Assembly (NCBI RefSeq): GCF_008704795.1
Contig: NZ_CP023690.1
Span: 868,001-932,000 of the forward strand
Reading direction: 5' to 3'
DNA: 64,000 nt
Origin: Streptomyces spectabilis
GTDB taxonomy: Bacteria > Actinomycetota > Actinomycetes > Streptomycetales > Streptomycetaceae
In this document: positions 1 through 8,633 of the stretch, piece after piece
Position numbering within the stretch: position 1 is the stretch's first letter
How the letters are laid out: each line of letters starts with the position of its first letter
Notes under the pieces: model-generated
Told to the model about the DNA's origin: nothing
Databases searched by the model: none
What the model saw: the letters and a program-made list of their open reading frames with translations, nothing else
Program-made: the position numbers and the translations under genes

Positions 1-1
1 G

Positions 2-886
2 CGGCACCACCCGGTGACGCCGATGACGGATTCCTCCCTGCCCCGGCTGCTGCGCGCCCAGACGCAGCGGCCGGTCGGGCTCCTCCGGTGGGACACCGTG
101 CGCGCGGGCGCGGCGGCGGTCCGCGCGGCCGTCGACGAGGCGGCGACGCGCGGCGTGCGCTATCTGCTGGCGGACGCCCTCGACGACGGCGACCTGCGCA
201 CGCTCGGCAGCGTGGCCGCCGACGCACCGCTGACCGCCGGTGCGGCCGGGCTGGCCGAGGGGCTCGCCCCGGCGGTCCCGGCGGGCGGCGGCGCGGCCGC
301 GTACGAGGAGGCGGATCCGTCGGCCGTCCACCCCGCGGCCGTGCTCTGCGGCAGCTGCTCGGCGCGCACCCTGGAGCAGCTCGACGCGCTGCGCGCCGCG
401 GACCGGCCGACGTACCGGCTCGACCCCGTCGCCGAGCCGGATCCCGCCGTCCTGGCCGAGCGGGCCCTCGCCTGGTACGACGCGCTGCCGACCGGCTCGT
501 CGCGGGGCGCGCCCGCCTTCCACTCCTCCGTGCCGCCCCACGAACTGCGCGCCATCCAGCGGCACTTGGGGGCCGAGCGGGCCGCCGCCGTCCTGGAGGA
601 GGCCACCGGCCGCGTCGCCGCCGGGCTCGTGGCGCGCGGGGTGCGGCGCGTGATCGCGGCGGGCGGCGAGACGTCTGGCGCCGTGGTGGCCGCGCTCGGC
701 GTCACCGGCGCCCTGGTCGGCCGGGCCGCCGCGCCCGGTGTGCCCTGGATCCACCCCACGTCGGGGCCCCGGATCGCGCTCCTCCTCAAGTCCGGCAACT
801 TCGGCGGCCCCGACTTCCTCGCCACCGCCTCCGGACCGCCACAGGACCCCTCCCCGCACGGACGACGTCAAGGAGCCCGCCCATGA
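2..886 (+). CDS. otnK: 3-oxo-tetronate kinase (OtnK/DUF1537 family), 5' truncated by window edge
   Basis: ATP-dependent kinase of four-carbon acid sugars, expected to phosphorylate 3-oxo-tetronate at O4 in the cytoplasm before decarboxylation by the next gene product. The frame is open to the left edge, so the N-terminal part is missing; the 294 visible residues are the C-terminal portion of a family usually about 420 residues long. Seen: the family signature HHPVTPMTDS right at the edge, a nucleotide-binding stretch AAGGETSGAV (about residues 222-231 of the visible part), and the terminal LLLKSGNFGGPDF. The last four bases overlap the next start (ATGA), which indicates translational coupling and a joint catabolic operon. 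Family assignment is firm; the exact sugar-acid substrate is inferred. Confidence 0.88.
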   Translation, partial: RHHPVTPMTDSSLPRLLRAQTQRPVGLLRWDTVRAGAAAVRAAVDEAATRGVRYLLADALDDGDLRTLGSVAADAPLTAGAAGLAEGLAPAVPAGGGAAAYEEADPSAVHPAAVLCGSCSARTLEQLDALRAADRPTYRLDPVAEPDPAVLAERALAWYDALPTGSSRGAPAFHSSVPPHELRAIQRHLGAERAAAVLEEATGRVAAGLVARGVRRVIAAGGETSGAVVAALGVTGALVGRAAAPGVPWIHPTSGPRIALLLKSGNFGGPDFLATASGPPQDPSPHGRRQGARP

Positions 887-2238
887 CCACCGCCCCCGCA
901 CCCGCACCCGCTCACCCGTCGCACGCGGCCGGGCGCGCGGCCGTCGTCGCCACCGCCCGCGCCCTGGCCGCACGCGGCCTCGTGCACGGCCGCACCGGCA
1001 ACGTGTCGCTGCGTACCGGCGACGGCCGGATCCTCGTCACCGCGACCGGCGCCGACCTGTCGGCCGTCGGCCCCCGGGACCTGTCGCTTCTCGACGCCGA
1101 CGGCGGCCACCTCGACGGGCCGCCGCCGTCTAAGGAGGCGTTCCTGCACGCCGCCGTGTTGCGCGCCCGCCCCGACGCGCGCGCCGTCGTCCACACGCAC
1201 TCCCCGCACGCCACCGCCGTGTCCTGCCTCAACGGCCTGGACCCCGACGACGCGCTGCCCCCGCTCACCGCCTACTACGCGCTGCGCGTCGGACGGCTAC
1301 CGCTCGTGCCGTACTTCGCGCCCGGCGACCGGCGGCTCGCGGCCGCGGCCGGGGAACGCGCCCGTACGGACGCCGCGCTGCTGCTGCGCCATCACGGCCC
1401 GGTCGTGGCGGCTCCCGGCCTCGACGCGGCGCTCGACGCCGTGGAGGAGCTGGAGCAGACCGCGCGGATATTCCTGCTCCTGCGCGGGGCCGACCACGCC
1501 CGCCTCACCGAGGAGCAGCGCGGCGCGCTGCGGCCCCGACCACCGCGCCCTGTCGCCCTGTTCAGCGCCCTCGCCATCAAGAAGGCCCTGGACGACACCG
1601 TCCTGGAGGCGTTCACCAGCACGACCGGCATCGACGTCGACGGCGTGTACGAGCCCACGAACGTCCTGCTCCGGCAGATCGAGGGCGGCGCGCGGCCCGA
1701 CGTGCTCGTCGGCGTGACCGGAGCCCTGGAGAAACTGGCCGCCTCCGGGGTGCTCAGCGCGCCCTCGCTGCGCCCCCTGGCCCGGGTGGGGATCGGCGTG
1801 GCCGTGCCGCCGGGCGCGCCCGCCGTGGACATCGCCACCACCGAAGCGCTCGTACGGGCGCTGACGTCGGCGCGCTCGGTGGCGTACTCCCGCACCGGCG
1901 CGAGCGGAGTGGCGTTCGCCGCCCTCCTCGAACGGCTCGGCATCGCGGACGAGGTCAACTCCCGCGCCACCGTGGTCGAGAAGGGCTTCACGGCGCTCGC
2001 GGTGACGGACGGGCGCGCCGACCTGGCCGTGCAGCAGCTGAGCGAGCTGCGCTTCGTGCCGCGGGCGCGCGTGGTCGGGCCGTTCCCCGAAGAGGTCCAG
2101 CACTACACCGACCTGTCGGTCGCCCTCGGCGCGGACGCCGTGGACCGTGCCGGGGCCGGGTCGCTCCTGCGCCATCTCACCTCCGCCCCGGCGCGCGCCG
2201 CCTACCGGGCGGCCGGTCTGGAGGACCCGCGCCGATGA
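883..2238 (+). CDS. otnC: Class II aldolase (OtnC-like) fused to a ModA-type solute-binding domain
   Basis: 451 residues with two domains in one uninterrupted frame. Residues 1-210 are a class II aldolase/adducin fold: GRTGNVS phosphate-binding loop near residue 43, SKEAFLH, and the zinc ligand motifs HTHSPHA and LLRHHGP. This is the layout of 3-oxo-tetronate-4-phosphate decarboxylase, the step after OtnK. Residues 220-451 look like a periplasmic-binding-protein fold of the ModA/tungstate type (LFSALAIKKAL, then a SRTGASGVAF ligand loop). There is no signal peptide, so the binding domain must be cytosolic, perhaps as a sensor or regulatory module. The start overlaps the kinase stop and the stop overlaps the permease start. 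I found no plausible start codon at the domain junction, so a true fusion is favoured. Confidence 0.8.
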   Translation: MTTAPAPAPAHPSHAAGRAAVVATARALAARGLVHGRTGNVSLRTGDGRILVTATGADLSAVGPRDLSLLDADGGHLDGPPPSKEAFLHAAVLRARPDARAVVHTHSPHATAVSCLNGLDPDDALPPLTAYYALRVGRLPLVPYFAPGDRRLAAAAGERARTDAALLLRHHGPVVAAPGLDAALDAVEELEQTARIFLLLRGADHARLTEEQRGALRPRPPRPVALFSALAIKKALDDTVLEAFTSTTGIDVDGVYEPTNVLLRQIEGGARPDVLVGVTGALEKLAASGVLSAPSLRPLARVGIGVAVPPGAPAVDIATTEALVRALTSARSVAYSRTGASGVAFAALLERLGIADEVNSRATVVEKGFTALAVTDGRADLAVQQLSELRFVPRARVVGPFPEEVQHYTDLSVALGADAVDRAGAGSLLRHLTSAPARAAYRAAGLEDPRR

Positions 2239-3584
2239 ACGCGATCCTCGCCCTGGTGGCGTTCATCGGCGTCATCATCGTGTGGAACGTGGCGTTCAAG
2301 CGGAACATCGGCGAGGCCATGGTCCTCGGGTTCCTCGCGAGCGCCGCTTTCGGGGGCGCGGACGCGCCGCGCGTGGCCTGGGACAGCCTGGTCGCGGGCC
2401 TGCAGTCGGAGATCACGTTCGCGGCGCTCGCGTTCGTGTTCGTCAGCGAACTCCTCACCCGCACCGGGCTCGTGCACCGCATGATCGACATCCTCAGCTC
2501 GCTGCTCGGCCGCCGCCGCGGCGGCTCCGCGTACGCGGCGACGGTCGCCTCCGGCCTCTTCGGCGCCGTGGCGCACAACGGCGCGGCGATCGTGGCCACC
2601 GTCGGCTCCCTGGCCATCCCGTGGATGAAGCGCTCGCGGGCCAGCGGGGAGACGGCCGCCCTCGTCCTGTCCGGGAACGCCGGGGTCGGCGCGACCTTCC
2701 CCTTCAGCGGCGCGTTCTTCGTGCTGCTCGCCGCGCCGACGGTGCTGCCCGTCCTGTCCTCGTCCGACGTCGTCGGCACGCTGTTCGTCACGGGGGCGTG
2801 GATGGTGGCGATGCGCCTGGTCGTCGCGTACGCGATCGTGCGGTGGCGGGGCGTGGGCACCATGGCCGCGCAGGACATCCGGCCGCTGCGCGCGTCGTTC
2901 GGCGCGGGCTGGACCTCGCTGCTCGTCCTGGCCGCCGTGGCGGTGCCCGTGCTGTTGACGTCGGGGCCCGTCGGCGACTGGGCCACGGACCGGCTCGGCG
3001 GGCTCGACACCACCGACGCGGTGCCGCTGCTCGTGTGGCTGCCGGTCGTGATGCTGGTCGCCGGGCTCCTGGTGGAGCGCCGTACGCTGCCGCACGGCGG
3101 CGGCGCCTGGTGGCGGCTCCTCGGCGAGGTCGGTCCGCAGCTCGGCCTGGTGGGGGTGACCATGGTGTCCGCGTTCGCCGCGTCCGAGGTCCTGGACCGG
3201 CTCGGCCTCGGCGCGGAACTCACCCCGTACCTGGAGGACCTGCGGGACGTGCCGCCGCTGGTGGCGGCGCTCGTCGTGGGCCTGATCCTGGTGATCGTGG
3301 CGGGCCCCCTCAACACCACCTCCACGCTCGCGGCCGTCGGCCCCGTCGCCTTCGCCGCGCTCACCGCCTCCGGGGTCCCCGCGCACGTGGCCTTCGCCGC
3401 GGTCATCGTCTGGGCCTCGTCGGAAGGCTGCTCGCCGCCGGGCGCCGCCCCGCTGTACGTCGCCGCGGGCATCGCCGACATCGACCCCGTCCGCATCTTC
3501 CTGCCCGTCGCCCTCTACTACCTGGTGCCGACGTACGTCTTCGGCGTCCTCATCGCCACGGGCGTCCTGTGGATCCCGGGCTGA
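2235..3584 (+). CDS. TRAP-type large permease (DctM-like) membrane transporter
   Basis: 449-residue polytopic inner-membrane protein with roughly twelve hydrophobic segments. It resembles the large permease subunit of TRAP transporters: a re-entrant-type segment around residues 115-165 (AHNGAAIVATVGSLAIPW, then GNAGVGATFPFSGAFF) and a second, similar one around 355-415 (AGPLNTTSTLAAVGP, SSEGCSPPGAAPLY). Such subunits import sugar acids or carboxylates with a sodium gradient and an external binding protein. Here no secreted binding protein is encoded; the only binding-protein fold is fused to the preceding aldolase. The ATGA overlap with that gene places it in the same operon. The transported substrate is probably a tetronate-type sugar acid, inferred from the neighbours. 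An ion/citrate-superfamily carrier remains possible. Confidence 0.75.
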   Translation: MNAILALVAFIGVIIVWNVAFKRNIGEAMVLGFLASAAFGGADAPRVAWDSLVAGLQSEITFAALAFVFVSELLTRTGLVHRMIDILSSLLGRRRGGSAYAATVASGLFGAVAHNGAAIVATVGSLAIPWMKRSRASGETAALVLSGNAGVGATFPFSGAFFVLLAAPTVLPVLSSSDVVGTLFVTGAWMVAMRLVVAYAIVRWRGVGTMAAQDIRPLRASFGAGWTSLLVLAAVAVPVLLTSGPVGDWATDRLGGLDTTDAVPLLVWLPVVMLVAGLLVERRTLPHGGGAWWRLLGEVGPQLGLVGVTMVSAFAASEVLDRLGLGAELTPYLEDLRDVPPLVAALVVGLILVIVAGPLNTTSTLAAVGPVAFAALTASGVPAHVAFAAVIVWASSEGCSPPGAAPLYVAAGIADIDPVRIFLPVALYYLVPTYVFGVLIATGVLWIPG

Positions 3585-3640
3585 TTCCCGGGCCGAACGC
3601 CCCTTCCCCGAGCGCCCCTTCACCGAACGGAGCACCCACC

Positions 3641-3895
3641 ATGCGCACCTTCCTCCGTCTCTTCCTCCTCGGCGCGACCCGCGTCCTCCTGGTCGCCTTC
3701 CTCCTCGGCGGCCTCGCCGTGGTGGCGGGCCAGACCGCCGCCCTCGCCCTGGGCGACCGCCACCTCATGGAACTCTTCGGCACGGACGTCACCGAGGTGG
3801 TGTGCGTCGTCGCGGGGGCCGCGGGGATCTGCTCGTTCCTCCACTCGTACGTACGGGAGGGGGGTCCGGCGCACGACGTCGACGCAGTAACGTGA
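3641..3895 (+). CDS. Small two-helix membrane protein, possible reduced TRAP small subunit
   Basis: 84 residues starting at ATG 3641, eight bases after a GGAG at 3629-3632. Two hydrophobic segments are visible, about residues 12-34 and 50-70, separated by a polar loop; the tail is short and charged. It lies 56 bases after the DctM-like permease on the same strand, which suggests a partner subunit. Classical DctQ small subunits have four helices and about 160 residues, so this would be a reduced or unrelated form. No catalytic motif is present. Function is inferred from position and topology only. Confidence 0.6.
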   Translation: MRTFLRLFLLGATRVLLVAFLLGGLAVVAGQTAALALGDRHLMELFGTDVTEVVCVVAGAAGICSFLHSYVREGGPAHDVDAVT

Positions 3896-3899
3896 ACGC

Positions 3900-4745
3900 A
3901 TGATCGTGGAAGCGGGCGACGACGGGATCGTCGAGCGGGTACAGGAGTGGGCACGGCGCCAGGAGGACGTCCGGGCCGTGCTGCGGACGGGTTCGCGGGC
4001 GCGGCGCGACGGGACGGTCGACGCCTTCTCCGACCACGACATCGAGGTCTACACCACCGACCCCGACCGCTACGAGGACGGCGACTGGGTCGAGGAACTG
4101 GGCTCGGTCGTGGTGCAGGTGGGCCTGGAGGGGCCGTGGGACAACCCGGCGCGGCTCGTGTTCTTCGCAGGCGGCGTCAAGGTCGACTTCCAGGTCGTAC
4201 CGGTGGACCTGCTCGCGAAGATGGCCGCGGACGGCCTCGACGACCTGCACGAGCGCGGCTACGAAGTGCTGTGGGACCCCGACGGCACGGCGGCCCGCCT
4301 GCCCGCCGCCAGTGGCGAGGTGGCGGCGGAGCTGCCCGACGCCGAGGAGTTCGAGGAGCTCTGCGCGGAGTTCTGGTTCGAGGTGGCGCATCTGCCGCGC
4401 TATCTCGCCCGGGGCGAGCTGTGGGTGGCCAAGTCCCGGGACTGGACCACGAAGGAGCTGCTTCAGTCCGTCATCGAGTGGCACGCGCTGACGCGTGAGG
4501 GCAGCGGCCACGACGTCTGGTACGGCGGCACGCGGATGCGGAGCTGGGCGGCGCCCGGGGTGTGGGAGCGCCTGCCGGACACCTTCGGCGGCTTCGCCGC
4601 GGACGACGCCCTGCGCGCCGCCCGCGCGACCGCCGACCTCTTCGCCCGCTTGGCCAAGGAGGTGGCCGAGGCCCACGGCTTCGCCTATCCGCACAAGGCC
4701 GAAGAGGCGATCCGCCCGACCCTGGACGCGCTGCCGCGGGGCTAG
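3900..4745 (+). CDS. Aminoglycoside 6-adenylyltransferase (AadK/ANT(6)) family nucleotidyltransferase
   Basis: 281 residues, close to the family's usual 280-290. The N-terminal nucleotidyltransferase fold shows the signature GSRARRDGTVDAFSDHDIEV (residues about 31-50), holding the conserved GS and the metal-binding D-x-D. A third acidic position is supplied by KVDFQVVPVD near residue 100. The C-terminal helical half carries EFWFEVAHLPRYLARGEL and KELLQ, typical of streptomycin adenylyltransferases. Relatives transfer AMP to streptomycin-type aminoglycosides, but in Streptomyces many chromosomal members have no proven resistance role. It begins four bases after the preceding stop without a clear Shine-Dalgarno, so it may be translated from an upstream message. 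It is convergent with the next gene. Confidence 0.85.
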   Translation: MIVEAGDDGIVERVQEWARRQEDVRAVLRTGSRARRDGTVDAFSDHDIEVYTTDPDRYEDGDWVEELGSVVVQVGLEGPWDNPARLVFFAGGVKVDFQVVPVDLLAKMAADGLDDLHERGYEVLWDPDGTAARLPAASGEVAAELPDAEEFEELCAEFWFEVAHLPRYLARGELWVAKSRDWTTKELLQSVIEWHALTREGSGHDVWYGGTRMRSWAAPGVWERLPDTFGGFAADDALRAARATADLFARLAKEVAEAHGFAYPHKAEEAIRPTLDALPRG

Positions 4746-4749
4746 GTGC

Positions 4750-5055
4750 TCATCGGTAGTCGCCGTCCAGGAGATGACGGGCCTCGACGCGGGGCGGGGC
4801 CCAGACCGGCCGGTAGGCGGGGTGGTCCTTGAAGCGGGCGGCGGCGTGCTGGAGGGCGAGGCCGAGCCCGTCGATGAAGGCGGCGTCCCGCGCGGAGAGC
4901 GCTCTGTGGTCCCGGTGCGCGAGCAGGTCGCTGTGGATGACGAGTTGGGCGTTGACGCCGTAGACGAACGGGTCGTTCGCCGCGGCCGGGCCGAGGTCGG
5001 CGATCCGGTCCGCGAGGAAGTGGTGGAGCGCCTCGTACTGCGCGGTGATCATCAT
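4750..5055 (-). CDS. Hypothetical protein, 101 residues
   Basis: I do not recognise this protein. The frame has normal Streptomyces codon bias and reads as a soluble alpha-helical protein (QYEALHHFLADRIADLG near the start, FIDGLGLALQHAAARFKDH in the middle, HLLDGDYR at the end). There is no signal peptide, membrane segment or repeat. The start is uncertain: ATG 5055 and ATG 5052 are adjacent, neither has a good ribosome-binding site, and the frame stays open upstream to a GTG at 5169, which would add 38 residues including PWWFAPDRNGC. The stop is five bases from the convergent nucleotidyltransferase stop. Confidence 0.55.
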   Translation of the reverse strand: MMITAQYEALHHFLADRIADLGPAAANDPFVYGVNAQLVIHSDLLAHRDHRALSARDAAFIDGLGLALQHAAARFKDHPAYRPVWAPPRVEARHLLDGDYR

Positions 5056-5228
5056 CCGGTCGGTACACCCATTGCGGTCGGGCGCGAACCACCAAGGCGT
5101 GACGCCCTGCTGACGCGGTGCTTTCAGACGGTCCCTCAACTGCCCCGAAAGTACCGCGTTCCCTTCCACCCGCGGCAGGTGGGGCGCCCCTGACGGCCTC
5201 CTGCGCGGAGATCGGCCAGGAGACCCGC

Positions 5229-6698
5229 TCAGCGGCTGGTCAGCGGATTGCCGTACTTCTGGGCCGTGGAGAGGTACGGAAGGCCGAGCGTGCGGGGTGA
5301 GAAGGCCAGCGAGCCGCCGGCCGAGCCCTTGGGGAGGAGCCACGCGGCGCCCAGGGAGGCGTTCTCGCCGGGGGCGCCCACGGTGACGTCCGGGACGCGG
5401 TCGGCGTCGTGGTCGGCCGTGGCGGTCGCCGCGCCGAAGGCGTCGCCCGCCTCGGCGACACCCGGCACTCCGGGCGTGTCCTGGTTCCAGGCGACGGAGT
5501 CGGCGCGGCCGCCCGCGTCGAGCAGGCCCTTGGCGCCGCCGCGGAGCAGCCAGGCGGCGCCCGCTTCCGCCTTGCTTCCGATGGCCTCGCCGGGAGCGCC
5601 CGCGACCAGGTCGTCGCGGCCGTCGCGGTTGACATCGGCGACGGCGAGGGCGGCGCCGAAGCGGTCGCCGTCCTCGGCCGCGCCCGGGACGCCCGCCGTG
5701 TCCTGGTTCAGGGTCTGGGCGCGGCTGCCGAACGAGCCGCCCGCGCGGCTTCCGTAGTGGATGTGGATGCCGCCGCCCTTGGCAAGGCGTTCGGGGCCGC
5801 ACGGGTCGTCGATGTTCTCGTCGGCGATCTCGCGGCATTCGCCGAGCGCCAGGTCGTCGCGGCCGTCGCCGTCGAAGTCCCCGGCGGCCAGGGCGGTCAC
5901 ACCGGCGTTGTCCGTGTTCCAGAAGTTGGCGAACGCGGACCGCTCGGCGTCCCACTTCCACAGCCGCACGTGCGACTGCGTGTGGGGCCGGCCCGCGGTC
6001 CAGTACGCCACGGCCAGGTCCGCCGTGCCGTCGCTGTCGAAGTCGCCGGTGGCCAGGGCGGGGGCGCGACCGCCCATGGGGGCGGCGACGACGGTGGTGA
6101 CCAGGCTGTCCTCGCCCTGGATGACGCGGGCGACGACCTTGTCCGTGCCGCCGATCACGATCGTCTTGTTGTCTCCACCGGTGAGGTGGGCCGCCGCGAC
6201 CGAGGTGCCGTACGCGGCCGACGGCGACGGTCCGGTCAGGACCGTCGACCCCGGCCCCGGCCCGGTCCGCGAGCCGCCCACGACGAGGACCGTGCCCGCG
6301 TCCCGACCGCGGTCGGTGACGTCCTCTCCGGGGGCGCCGGCGAGCAGTTCCGCGATGCCGTCGCCGTTGAGGTCCGTGAGGGCCACGGACGCGCCGAAGC
6401 GGTCGCCCGCCTCCGGGGTGCCGGGAACCTCGGGAGTGGCCTGGGTGACACGGATGCTTCCGTGGGCGCCCACGCCTCTCGGGCCGCCCCGGACGACGTT
6501 CACGTACCCGGCCCCGGCCCGGCCGTCGACGGTCCCGTCCGGGACGCCGACGGCGAGGTCCGCGTAGCCGTCACCGTTGAAGTCGCTCGTGGCGGCGGGG
6601 GGCGCGGCAGCGGCGGCACCGGGCGGGAGCGCGATCCCGGCGGTGACCGCCGCGGCGGCTGCGATGGCGTACGTCAGGATGCGGCGGCTCTGTGGCAC
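5229..6698 (-). CDS. Secreted FG-GAP (integrin-alpha-like) repeat protein
   Basis: 489 residues from a GTG start at 6698, preceded by GAGG. An N-terminal signal peptide is evident (SRR, then a hydrophobic alanine-rich core, cleavage probably near AAAAPPA, about residue 35). The mature part is a chain of FG-GAP/VCBS repeats with calcium-loop motifs: DFNGDGYADLAVG, DLNGDGIAELLAGAPGE, DFDSDGTADL, DFDGDGRDDLALG, DVNRDGRDDLVAGAPGE and a final DHDADRVPDVTVGAPGE. This predicts an extracellular beta-propeller. Streptomyces encode many such proteins, and adhesion or carbohydrate binding is usual, but no ligand can be read from sequence. It is downstream of, and co-directional with, the serine hydrolase-like gene after 110 bases. 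Confidence 0.85.
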   Translation of the reverse strand: MPQSRRILTYAIAAAAAVTAGIALPPGAAAAAPPAATSDFNGDGYADLAVGVPDGTVDGRAGAGYVNVVRGGPRGVGAHGSIRVTQATPEVPGTPEAGDRFGASVALTDLNGDGIAELLAGAPGEDVTDRGRDAGTVLVVGGSRTGPGPGSTVLTGPSPSAAYGTSVAAAHLTGGDNKTIVIGGTDKVVARVIQGEDSLVTTVVAAPMGGRAPALATGDFDSDGTADLAVAYWTAGRPHTQSHVRLWKWDAERSAFANFWNTDNAGVTALAAGDFDGDGRDDLALGECREIADENIDDPCGPERLAKGGGIHIHYGSRAGGSFGSRAQTLNQDTAGVPGAAEDGDRFGAALAVADVNRDGRDDLVAGAPGEAIGSKAEAGAAWLLRGGAKGLLDAGGRADSVAWNQDTPGVPGVAEAGDAFGAATATADHDADRVPDVTVGAPGENASLGAAWLLPKGSAGGSLAFSPRTLGLPYLSTAQKYGNPLTSR

Positions 6699-6808
6699 GG
6701 AGGCCTCACTCGGTCGACGGGACGCGGGGTCGTCTGGTGTGACCGTCGAAGGGCGGAGCCGGTTGTACGGAGTTCGCCGGTGGTTCGTGCCGGGTTCACG
6801 CCGGGTGG

Positions 6809-8071
6809 TCAGCGCGAGCCGGTGACGGCCCGTATCTCCTGGTCGATGATCTCCCACAGCGGCACGCCGTCGCAGTTGCTGAGGATGACGCCGACCCAGC
6901 CGGTGTCCGGGTAGATGTTCCAGCTGGCGCCGACACCCGGGTCGCCACCGGCGCGCCCCCACACCCATTGGCCGCCTGTGATGTGGACCGGCAGCGAGTA
7001 GGCCGCGAAGCCCGCGTCGGCGGGGACCGCCCGGTCGCTGTCGCGCAGGCCGCCGCCCTGCGGGGGCAGCGGGGCCTTGGCCCCGGTCAGCACCTCGGCG
7101 TAGCGCCGGTCGAGCACCGTGCCGTCGCCGAGCGCGTGCGCGAACCGCACCAGGTCCCGCGCGGTGGCGAAGCCGCCGTCGCCAGGGGCGTCGATGAAGC
7201 TGCGGCCCGGGTTCCTGCCCGGCTGGTGCGGGCTCGGGCTGCCCTTGTCCAGGTTGCGGACGGCGTCCACCCGGCTGCCGTCGGCCAGCTCCATGTACGG
7301 GTGCGCGATGCGCTCGTCGGTGAGCCACTGCGGTCGGGTGTAGAACCCCGTGCCGGTCATGCCGCAGCGCCCGAAGACGTGCTCCTCGACGTAGTCCCAG
7401 TACGTCGTGCCGGTCACGGCCTCCACGATCTGTGCGGGGATGGCGACCTCGGCGCCGACGTGGTCGGTGGGGGTGCCGGGGGCGGCGACCAGTTCGGCCT
7501 GCCGGGCCCATCGCTCGTTGTACTCGCGCACCTCCTCACGGCTCTGGAAGACGCGCTGCACGTCCACGTCAGGGTTGCTCAATCCGGAGGTGCCGGAGAG
7601 GAGGTGGTGGATGGTCACCTTCTCGGCGATCTCCTTGGCGAAGCCCGACAGATGGGTGCCCACCGTGTCCCACAGCTTCAGCCTGCCCTGCTGCGCCAGC
7701 TGCAGCACGGCCACCGCGCCGAACGGCTTGCCCGCCGAACTGAGCGAGAACGCGACGCCTTGGTCGTTGCGGATCCCCTTCTCCTTGTCGGCCATGCCGT
7801 AGCTGCGCGACAGCACCGTCCGGCCCCGGTGCGACAGCAGCACCACACCGGAGAACTTGTCCTCGGCAGCGAGCTTCGCCACGTACCGGTCGTAGGCGCC
7901 GCCGGGGCGTGTGTCCGGCGGGATGGTGTCGGGGTCGGTCCGCGCCGGGGCGGCGTGACCGGGGTGGGCGTCCGCCACCTGCGCGCCGGACGCCACCACG
8001 CCCGCGGCGGCGACGCCGCCCCATCTGAGCAGGCGTCGCCGGTCGACACCACGTACGGAATCCGAGCTCAT
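6809..8071 (-). CDS. Tat-exported serine beta-lactamase/DD-peptidase-fold protein with atypical catalytic motifs
   Basis: 420 residues from ATG 8071. The N-terminus DRRRLLRWGGVAAAGVV, with an AHPGHA cleavage zone, is a Tat signal. The body is a class C beta-lactamase / penicillin-binding-protein-like domain. The nucleophile motif SxxK is present as SAGK in SLSSAGKPFGAVAV, followed by HHLLSGTSGLS. Two other expected motifs look changed: where relatives have YSN before the IVExVTG helix this protein has HVG, and the late HxG-GG-PG box reads GRAGGDPG. It may therefore be a slow hydrolase, an esterase or a binding protein rather than a beta-lactamase. Fold confidence is high; activity is uncertain. 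Confidence 0.82.
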   Translation of the reverse strand: MSSDSVRGVDRRRLLRWGGVAAAGVVASGAQVADAHPGHAAPARTDPDTIPPDTRPGGAYDRYVAKLAAEDKFSGVVLLSHRGRTVLSRSYGMADKEKGIRNDQGVAFSLSSAGKPFGAVAVLQLAQQGRLKLWDTVGTHLSGFAKEIAEKVTIHHLLSGTSGLSNPDVDVQRVFQSREEVREYNERWARQAELVAAPGTPTDHVGAEVAIPAQIVEAVTGTTYWDYVEEHVFGRCGMTGTGFYTRPQWLTDERIAHPYMELADGSRVDAVRNLDKGSPSPHQPGRNPGRSFIDAPGDGGFATARDLVRFAHALGDGTVLDRRYAEVLTGAKAPLPPQGGGLRDSDRAVPADAGFAAYSLPVHITGGQWVWGRAGGDPGVGASWNIYPDTGWVGVILSNCDGVPLWEIIDQEIRAVTGSR

Positions 8072-8243
8072 GGTCACGTCCCTCTCCTGGGCACCGGGCG
8101 ACCGTCGATGCGCGGTGGCCCACGCGCCTACTGAACGCGGAGGGCTGTTGCGGCGGCGTATGCGCTTTTCGATACGCCCGCGATACACCTCAAGCCGTAC
8201 CGCGCATGGGGAAGTTGAGAGCGACGAGGGAGCGGGGCCGCGC

Positions 8244-8624
8244 TCAGGGCCGCGGCACTCCGGTGCGCTCCAGAGCCTTGCGGGCGGCGAGGTAGCCCGC
8301 GATCTTGAACGCCAGCTCGTGCGAGCCGAACGGGTCGGCGCGGGCACGTCGCAGCACCGCCCGGGTGGCGGTCACGACTCCGTGCTCGGGCAGGCCCAGT
8401 TGTTCCTCGATGCCCGCCGCGGCAGCCGCGAAGAACCGTGGCAGGTCCTCGGCCGGTTCGTACGCCACCGTCAGTCCTCGGGCCACCTCGAAGACGAATC
8501 CCTCGGCCGCGGGCTCGAAATCCACTTCTATCTCCGCGAAGTGCGGCGCGCAGTTCTGCTTCTGATGGAGTACGCGCACTCCGCGGATCGGATACGGCGG
8601 AAACCGGAGCGGCGCTGGCGTCAT
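8244..8624 (-). CDS. Standalone EF-G domain IV-like protein
   Basis: 126 residues. From about residue 28 the pattern HFAEIEVDFEP..EGFVFE...PRFFAAAAAGIEEQL..HGVVTATRAVL, ending in GSHELAFKIAGYLAARKAL, follows the order of conserved positions in domain IV of elongation factor G and TetM-type proteins (the ribosomal S5 domain 2-like fold that enters the ribosomal A site). None of the GTPase or other EF-G domains is present and there is room for none. It starts nine bases after the stop of the membrane protease gene, so it is the third cistron of that operon. Whether it touches the ribosome is unknown. The similarity is read by eye. Confidence 0.7.
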   Translation of the reverse strand: MTPAPLRFPPYPIRGVRVLHQKQNCAPHFAEIEVDFEPAAEGFVFEVARGLTVAYEPAEDLPRFFAAAAAGIEEQLGLPEHGVVTATRAVLRRARADPFGSHELAFKIAGYLAARKALERTGVPRP

Positions 8625-8633
8625 GCCGGCACG

